Positions 58,859 to 64,000 of a stretch of DNA of 64,000 nt are shown here, one piece after another. The DNA lies in the NCBI RefSeq assembly GCF_003206615.1, contig NZ_PZJW01000011.1, positions 79,784 to 143,783 on the forward strand, given 5' to 3'. The notes below the pieces were generated by a model. The model saw only the letters and a program-made list of their open reading frames with translations. It was not told the DNA's origin and searched no databases. Position 1 is the stretch's first letter. Each line of letters starts with the position of its first letter. The position numbers and the translations under genes are program-made. The stretch comes from Salinicola acroporae. Lineage in GTDB: Bacteria; Pseudomonadota; Gammaproteobacteria; Pseudomonadales; Halomonadaceae.

Positions 58859-59362
58859 TCAGGCAGCTTCTTCCTGCTTCTGGTCGCGAAGTGCTGCAAG
58901 CGTACGAACCAGCTTGCCGGCAGAAGCTTCCTTCATGACGGACATCAGCTTGGCGATCGCTTCATCGTAGGTCGGCAGCGTTGCCAGACGGTCGATATCA
59001 GCAGCCGGGATCATCTCCCCTTCGTAAGCCAGCGCCTTGACTTCGAAATCCTTCTGCGTCTTGCCGAACTCCTTGAACAGCCGCGCCGCAGCGCCGGGGT
59101 GCTCGTAGGAGAAGGCCAGCAGCGTCGGGCCTGCGAAAGTCTCGTTCAGGCACTCCCATGAAGTCCCTGACAGCGCGCGGCGCGCCAGCGTGTTGCGAAC
59201 AACACGAATCTGGACGCCATTCTCGCGAGCCTGTTTGCGCAGATCGGTCATTGCGCCAACGGTCACACCGCGAGAATCGGCAACTACGACGGAAAGAGCG
59301 TCCTTAGCGGCTTCACTGACCTCGGCAACAATCGCTTTCTTGCCTTCGAGTGCTAGTGGCAC
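58859..59362 (-). CDS. rplJ: 50S ribosomal protein L10
   Basis: A 167-residue stalk base that binds L7/L12 dimers through its C-terminal helix and represses rplJL translation by binding its own leader. The start is GTG 59362, reading (M)[19 protein letters not shown], with AAGGAG nine bases upstream; the ATG further upstream gives residues foreign to the family. Confidence 0.95.
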   Translation of the reverse strand: MPLALEGKKAIVAEVSEAAKDALSVVVADSRGVTVGAMTDLRKQARENGVQIRVVRNTLARRALSGTSWECLNETFAGPTLLAFSYEHPGAAARLFKEFGKTQKDFEVKALAYEGEMIPAADIDRLATLPTYDEAIAKLMSVMKEASAGKLVRTLAALRDQKQEEAA

Positions 59363-59631
59363 AGTGGTTACTCCTTCGTGCCGGGGCGACGGCGTCGCGA
59401 CCCGGTGGTTACCATCTCTTTCACCCGTCTTCGGTGAAAGTCTTGGATGATGGCTGCACACCTGACTCGGCGAGCAACACCATCTGCGCAGGCCCCCGTT
59501 CGGGGCATTAAGTCAGCGGCTAGCGCTGTCACCTGCGGTCTTTGACGGTGCCCCGCCCCACTCCGTCAAGACGACGCGAGTCGTCGAAACAGCGCACGGG
59601 GACCGCAAAGTTATTGCCTGGTTATCGCCGG
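59363..59631 (-). promoter_or_regulatory. rplJ leader region (candidate L10 autoregulatory leader)
   Basis: A 269-bp spacer upstream of rplJ with several stems: GACGAC/GTCGTC (59570-59585) and TTGACGG/CCGTCAA just inside it. The CGCAGGTGACAGCG and CCTGCGCAGATGG segments recall the L10-L7/L12 binding leader of E. coli. The first stems may act as a terminator for rplKA. Confidence 0.5.
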
Positions 59632-60324
59632 TCACGCGTAAGCGCTGTGATCGACGGTCAGACCCGGGCCCATGGTGCTGGACAGGGTCAGTTTCTTGAG
59701 ATAGATGCCCTTGGACGTGCTCGGCTTGAGGCGCTTGAGGTCGTTGACCAGCGCTTCCAGGTTGCCCTTGAGCGCGTCAGCAGGGAAGTCGACCTTACCG
59801 ATGGAGGCATGGATGATGCCGTTCTTGTCGGTACGGAAACGGACCTGACCCGCTTTGGCATTCTTGACCGCGGTGGCGACGTCCGGCGTCACGGTGCCGA
59901 CCTTCGGGTTCGGCATCAGGCCGCGCGGGCCGAGGATCTGGCCCAGCTGGCCGACCACACGCATGGCATCCGGGGCAGCGACGACGACGTCGAAGTTCAT
60001 GTTGCCTTTCTTGACGTCTTCGGCCAGATCTTCCATGCCGACGATGTCGGCACCGGCTTCCTTGGCGGCGTCGGCGGCAGCGCCTTGCGCGAACACGGCG
60101 ACGCGGACGTCACGACCGGTTCCGTTGGGCAGCACGGTGGCGCCACGCACGACCTGGTCGGATTTACGCGGATCGACACCCAAGTTGATGGAAACCTCGA
60201 CAGCTTCCTTGAACTTGACCGTGGACACTTCGGAGAGCAGCGCGACAGCTTCTTCGAGGGTGTGGACCTTGCCCGGCTCGACCTTCTCGCGAATCATCTG
60301 AGCGCGTTTTGTCAGCTTTGCCAT
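59632..60324 (-). CDS. rplA: 50S ribosomal protein L1
   Basis: A 230-residue two-domain protein of the L1 stalk that moves deacylated tRNA, and the repressor of rplKA. Blocks [19 protein letters not shown] and [13 protein letters not shown] are diagnostic. It follows rplK by two bases. Confidence 0.98.
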   Translation of the reverse strand: MAKLTKRAQMIREKVEPGKVHTLEEAVALLSEVSTVKFKEAVEVSINLGVDPRKSDQVVRGATVLPNGTGRDVRVAVFAQGAAADAAKEAGADIVGMEDLAEDVKKGNMNFDVVVAAPDAMRVVGQLGQILGPRGLMPNPKVGTVTPDVATAVKNAKAGQVRFRTDKNGIIHASIGKVDFPADALKGNLEALVNDLKRLKPSTSKGIYLKKLTLSSTMGPGLTVDHSAYA

Positions 60325-60326
60325 GA

Positions 60327-60758
60327 TCAGAGGCCCTCCACGTTGAGGCCCATGCTGCGAGCACTGCCAGCAATGGTACGAACGGCGGCGTCAAGACTGG
60401 CAGCCGTCAGGTCCGGCTCCTTGGTCTTGGCGATTTCCTCAAGCTGCTCACGAGTCACGGTGCCGACCTTGGTCTTGTTCGGCACGCCGGAACCGGATTT
60501 GATGCCTGCCGCTTTCTTCAGCAGTACGGCCGCCGGCGGCGTCTTGGTGACGAAGGTGAAGCTGCGGTCGGAATAGACCGTGATCACGACCGGCGTCGGC
60601 AGGCCCGGCTCAATTTCTTGAGTCGCGGCGTTGAACGCCTTGCAGAATTCCATGATGTTGACGCCGTGCTGACCCAGCGCGGGGCCCACGGGCGGACTCG
60701 GGTTGGCCTTGCCAGCTGCAACCTGCAGCTTGATGTAGGCCTGGACTTTCTTAGCCAT
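60327..60758 (-). CDS. rplK: 50S ribosomal protein L11
   Basis: A 143-residue protein of the GTPase-associated centre, needed for RelA activation by uncharged tRNA. The N-terminal [20 protein letters not shown] block and the C-terminal [12 protein letters not shown] are typical. A leader hairpin GCCGAC/GTCGGC (60804-60821) lies in the 114-bp gap after nusG; L1 control is expected there from the family's known regulation. Confidence 0.98.
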   Translation of the reverse strand: MAKKVQAYIKLQVAAGKANPSPPVGPALGQHGVNIMEFCKAFNAATQEIEPGLPTPVVITVYSDRSFTFVTKTPPAAVLLKKAAGIKSGSGVPNKTKVGTVTREQLEEIAKTKEPDLTAASLDAAVRTIAGSARSMGLNVEGL

Positions 60759-60872
60759 TTTGAACTCCAGTCGGGTACGGACGCCTTGCGGCTCCCCAAT
60801 TCAGCCGACACGACGGTCGGCAACGATAACGCAGCACCGAATGGCGCCGCGATGTACTCAGTGCACCGCCGG

Positions 60873-61406
60873 TTAGTCCTTGACCACCTGGACGAACTCC
60901 AGCTCTACCGGCGTCGAACGCCCGAAGATCAGCACGCTGACCTGCAGACGACTCTTTTCATAGTTGACCTCTTCCACGACGCCGTTGAAATCGGCGAAGG
61001 GGCCATCGACGACACGAACGGTCTCGCCTGGCTCGAAGAGTGTCTTGGGGCGTGGCTTGTCGGTGCCATCCTGGACGCGGCGCAAGATCGCATCCGCTTC
61101 TTTCTGAGTGATCGCGGCGGGCTTCTCCGGCGTACCGCCGATGAACCCCATCACGCGCGGTGTCTCATTGACCAGGTGCCATGTCTGTTCGTTCATCTCC
61201 ATCTCGACCAGCACGTAGCCGGGATAGAACTTGCGCTCACTCTTGCGGCGCTTGCCGTCACGCATTTCGACGACTTCTTCGGTCGGCACCAGGATGTCAC
61301 CAAACTGGTCTTCGACCTCGTAGAGCTTTACCCGCTCGATCAGCGAGCGCATCACCTGCTTCTCGAAACCGGAATAGGCGTGAACGACGTACCAACGCTT
61401 GGACAT
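60873..61406 (-). CDS. nusG: Transcription termination/antitermination factor NusG
   Basis: A 177-residue protein. The N-terminal NGN domain starts [16 protein letters not shown] and binds RNA polymerase; the C-terminal KOW domain ([18 protein letters not shown]) binds Rho or S10. The start is ATG 61406, eight bases after secE. The secE-nusG pair is coupled as in E. coli. Confidence 0.98.
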   Translation of the reverse strand: MSKRWYVVHAYSGFEKQVMRSLIERVKLYEVEDQFGDILVPTEEVVEMRDGKRRKSERKFYPGYVLVEMEMNEQTWHLVNETPRVMGFIGGTPEKPAAITQKEADAILRRVQDGTDKPRPKTLFEPGETVRVVDGPFADFNGVVEEVNYEKSRLQVSVLIFGRSTPVELEFVQVVKD

Positions 61407-61414
61407 GAAAACTC

Positions 61415-61783
61415 CTAGCCAATGATTCCGGACATCGCCCAACCCAGGACGGTATCGATAAGCCACAGCAGCAGCCCCACGACGAGAACGGCCGCCAGTA
61501 CGATCAACGTCGTCTGGATGGTCTCCTGTCGGGTCGGCCAGACCACTCGCTGAATCTCACGCTTGGAACCCCGCGCCAGATCCATCAATGCCTGCCCCTT
61601 TGCCGTGGTCAACGCGATCGCGGCGGCAACACCACAAATGACGACGACGCCCAGCACGCGGTATAGCAACGCCTGGTCCGCGAACCACGCATTGCCGCCA
61701 ACCGCGACTGCCAGCAGCAACACCACGACGACCCACTTGGGGGTGTCGAAGCGTGACTCCTGCACCTCGGCGTTGTGCTTCAT
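61415..61783 (-). CDS. secE: Protein translocase subunit SecE
   Basis: A 122-residue membrane protein with three hydrophobic segments, the three-helix form found in gammaproteobacteria. The conserved cytoplasmic amphipathic helix reads [19 protein letters not shown] before the essential last segment. It clamps SecY. It lies 72 bp after tRNA-Trp and is likely co-transcribed with it. Confidence 0.97.
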   Translation of the reverse strand: MKHNAEVQESRFDTPKWVVVVLLLAVAVGGNAWFADQALLYRVLGVVVICGVAAAIALTTAKGQALMDLARGSKREIQRVVWPTRQETIQTTLIVLAAVLVVGLLLWLIDTVLGWAMSGIIG

Positions 61784-61855
61784 GAAAACTCCTCAACTCA
61801 AGGCGCGATAACCGAACAAGACAAGATATCAAATACAAGCCAGCCTGGGGAAGAC

Positions 61856-61931
<76 letters not shown>

Positions 61932-61974
61932 GCAACTACACTTCCGAGAAGCACCCGGAAATTAGGAGGGCGCT

Positions 61975-62004
61975 ATGATAGCGAAGAGATGCCAGAAAAA
62001 GCAA
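61975..62004 (-). promoter_or_regulatory. Predicted promoter of tRNA-Trp - secE - nusG
   Basis: On the minus strand TTGCTT (61999-62004), an 18-bp spacer and TATCAT (61975-61980) are followed by a GC-rich discriminator (GCGCCCTCC), typical of stringently controlled stable-RNA promoters. Confidence 0.6.
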
Positions 62005-62031
62005 TCCCATCCGGCATTTTTCTTTCTCACC

Positions 62032-62058
62032 AAAAAAGCGAGCTCCTGGCTCGCTTTT
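62032..62058 (-). terminator. Terminator of the tRNA-Tyr-Gly-Thr unit
   Basis: AAAAGCGAGC and GCTCGCTTTT form a 10-bp stem around a five-base loop, followed by six Ts on the minus strand. It stands 26 bp after tRNA-Thr, where tufB is found in many relatives. Confidence 0.92.
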
Positions 62059-62083
62059 CGCACATCAGCATCGATGATTGAAA

Positions 62084-62158
62084 TGGAGCTCATGGACGGA
62101 ATTGAACCGTCGACCTCACCCTTACCAAGGGTGTGCTCTACCCCTGAGCTACATGAGC
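62084..62158 (-). tRNA. tRNA-Thr (anticodon GGT)
   Basis: A 75-nt cloverleaf, acceptor GCTCATG/CATGAGC, anticodon loop TTGGTAA, encoded CCA. Confidence 0.97.
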
Positions 62159-62179
62159 CTAAATCACTTCAACATCAAA

Positions 62180-62253
<74 letters not shown>

Positions 62254-62310
62254 CTACCCGCTCTGACTTCGGCTTGCCGAAACAGACCGGCAAAACTACC
62301 GCAATAAAAC

Positions 62311-62394
<84 letters not shown>

Positions 62395-62407
62395 ATAACG
62401 GCGACAG

Positions 62408-62435
62408 ATTTTACACTGCCCCTCATTGATGTCAA
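62408..62435 (-). promoter_or_regulatory. Predicted promoter of the tRNA-Tyr-Gly-Thr unit
   Basis: On the minus strand the consensus TTGACA (62430-62435), a 16-bp spacer and TAAAAT (62408-62413) lie 13 bp before the tRNA-Tyr 5' end. Confidence 0.8.
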
Positions 62436-62618
62436 GCGCCTGTTTTTATTGCGATAACAGGCTCAGACATCAATGGCCTTGCGCACAAAGCGGGGCGCAT
62501 TGTGTCAAAGCAGGATGCCGAATGCAAGCTCGAATGCCATCTTTTCGCCCAACCCCTGCCCCACCCACGCCATGTGGCGTCGATTCCCCTTTCCGTCCAT
62601 TACCGGCTGCTGACCGGG

Positions 62619-63596
62619 TCACACCGGCCGAATGCTTATCTCGCCCCCCGTGAGGGCCTGCAGACCAGCTTCGGACTTCACGATCAGATTGCCGCTATGG
62701 TCCACTTCAACGGCTTCGGCGGTATAGGACGTTGCCCCCTGGTGAATCTGGATGGATCGCCCCGCGTAGGCATGCCGCCTGTTCCAGTCCGCTCGCCAGG
62801 CGCCGAAACCCTGGCGCTCGAATTCGGGCAGCATCATCAGTAGCGACTCGATCAACGCCGCCGCGAGATGATTACGCGAGGGCGTGTGCACCACGTCGGC
62901 TAGCGCGCCTACTGGCTGCCCCGCGGCTTCTCGAACGGTATCGCTTGCAGAGACGTTGAGGCCAATCCCAATGACCACTTCGCAAGGTCCCTCCACATCC
63001 CCGGTTACCTCAAGGAGAATACCGGCAAGTTTCTGCCATTCGCCATCGACGGCAAGCAGAACGTCGTTGGGCCATTTCAGAGCGACGTCGACCCCCAGAT
63101 CGCTGGCGACGTTAGCCAGAACCACCCCGACGGCCAGGCTCAACCCCTCGAGGGCCGCCACGCCAGACTCGAATCGCCAACCCACCGACAGGATCAGGCT
63201 CGCCCCCCAACTGGTACTCCAGACCTTCCCACGGCGGCCGCGCCCCGCTGTCTGGCTCTCCGCAAGGCACACTTCGCCGTGACCCGCGCCATGGCGAAAG
63301 CGATCACGCAGAAACGTGTTGGTAGAGTCGAGAACGTCCTCGACGAAAAGGCGTTTGAGATGGCGTCGGGTTGCGGCCGACAGCCGAGAGACGATGCAGG
63401 CGCCGTCGAGCGACTCCAGCGGATTGACCAGTCGATACCCCCGCCCCTTGACCGCCTCCAGCGGCAAGTCCATCGCCTCCAGCTTCTTGAGCTGTTTCCA
63501 GACTGCAGTACGGGACACACCGAGACGCTCACCCAACTGCTGGCCGGAATGGTAGTTGCCGTCACTGAGCAAACGAATCAGGTCACCGATACTCAT
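62619..63596 (-). CDS. birA: Bifunctional biotin-[acetyl-CoA-carboxylase] ligase / biotin operon repressor BirA
   Basis: A 325-residue protein. The N-terminal winged helix (about residues 1-60, with LGVSRTAVWKQLKKLE) binds DNA; the central ligase domain has DSTNTFL, the biotin loop GRGRRGKVWSTSWG and KWPNDVLL; the C-terminal SH3-like domain closes it. It attaches biotin to the carboxylase carrier protein and can repress biotin genes. The coaX gene often found next to birA is absent; the 224 bp to tRNA-Tyr hold the tRNA promoter but no other gene. Confidence 0.97.
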   Translation of the reverse strand: MSIGDLIRLLSDGNYHSGQQLGERLGVSRTAVWKQLKKLEAMDLPLEAVKGRGYRLVNPLESLDGACIVSRLSAATRRHLKRLFVEDVLDSTNTFLRDRFRHGAGHGEVCLAESQTAGRGRRGKVWSTSWGASLILSVGWRFESGVAALEGLSLAVGVVLANVASDLGVDVALKWPNDVLLAVDGEWQKLAGILLEVTGDVEGPCEVVIGIGLNVSASDTVREAAGQPVGALADVVHTPSRNHLAAALIESLLMMLPEFERQGFGAWRADWNRRHAYAGRSIQIHQGATSYTAEAVEVDHSGNLIVKSEAGLQALTGGEISIRPV

Positions 63597-64000
63597 CAGG
63601 ATACGCCTAGCGCCAAAACCGATATTCTAGCGAAGTTCGCAGTTTATCGATAACGCAGCCCTCAGCGATGATCCGCCGGACAAAGCCAAACCCCGGCTTC
63701 TTCCGAAGCTGGGGTTGAATAGAAGCCTGGCGATGACCGAGGCGGCGCCCCGCGACTTGACTCGTCTTATCCCGAGCCCAGCCCTTCGGGCCCGCCGACG
63801 CGGCTCCTGGTTGCTCCCGACGCTCGCTCCAGGGGAACTCCCAGATCGACTCCATTTCTGGCATGGCCTGAGCGCCGAGATAGAAGCTAGACGGGTATCC
63901 GGACGGCGCTCTGCGATTGTCACGCGGGTCGATCCGCGTCGCGGCCTCACGGGTCAAGGACGGGCCCGTCTCTCTTCCGAGGGTGCCGCCATAAAAAAAC
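63597..64000 (-). other. Right-edge region with a hairpin and an open frame of unknown nature
   Basis: About 400 bp lacking a recognised gene. A stem AACCCC-GCTTC / GAAGC-GGGGTT at 63689-63716 could terminate minus-strand transcription arriving from outside the window. A minus-strand frame is open from the right edge to 63607; its inferred residues include SGYPSSFYLGAQAMPEM but match no family I know. A possible birA -10 box (TAGAAT on the minus strand, 63624-63629) lies here. I find no rRNA or tRNA in it. Confidence 0.4.

Noticed and set aside
63689..63716. Possible end of a 5S rRNA or rrn operon near birA
   Set aside because: No 5S, 23S or 16S sequence is recognisable up to 64000; only a terminator-like stem is present.

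Overview
The window is a GC-rich chromosomal segment of a gammaproteobacterium. The protein sequences, the fabA-fabB pair, the ssb - MFS - uvrA - rplQ order and the Tyr/Gly/Thr/Trp tRNA - secE - nusG order suggest a Halomonas-like member of the Halomonadaceae. That placement is an inference from recalled synteny and protein character, not from a search.

Left part (1-10.2 kb). After the 3' end of rapA comes a locus that looks like a light or photo-oxidative stress module. It holds a TIGR01777-type NAD-dependent epimerase, a possible small gene, a long intergenic region with a perfect 10-bp inverted repeat (GATGTTGTAC / GTACAACATC), and a MerR-family regulator whose B12-type sensor domain lacks the cobalamin-binding residues (class II LitR-like). 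These are followed by the photolyase gene phrB, an NTF2-like protein, a short-chain dehydrogenase, an FAD oxidoreductase, a DUF1365 protein, a cyclopropane-synthase-like lipid methyltransferase and a DUF2878 membrane protein. The last seven run in one direction with overlaps or short gaps. The module probably repairs UV damage and remodels membrane acyl chains under light or singlet oxygen.

Middle part (10.2-31 kb). A membrane-bound PAS-GGDEF-EAL protein is followed by fabA-fabB (unsaturated fatty acid synthesis), a plsC-like acyltransferase with a co-transcribed RmlD-like reductase, an SMP-30 lactonase and an OPT-family transporter. A complete pgaABCD operon for poly-beta-1,6-N-acetylglucosamine biofilm exopolysaccharide follows, with an AT-rich upstream region. 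Next come a roughly 130-bp palindromic element, ssb, a YajR-like MFS transporter and uvrA.

Right part (31-64 kb). This is the core translation and transcription block, all on the minus strand. Read 5' to 3' from the right it is birA, tRNA-Tyr, tRNA-Gly, tRNA-Thr, tRNA-Trp, secE-nusG, rplKAJL, rpoBC, rpsLG-fusA-tuf, then the S10, spc and alpha ribosomal operons ending with rplQ. No tufB lies between tRNA-Thr and tRNA-Trp; a terminator and a new promoter stand there instead. The strongest candidate for an under-described system is the light-responsive lipid module at about 1.6-10.2 kb.
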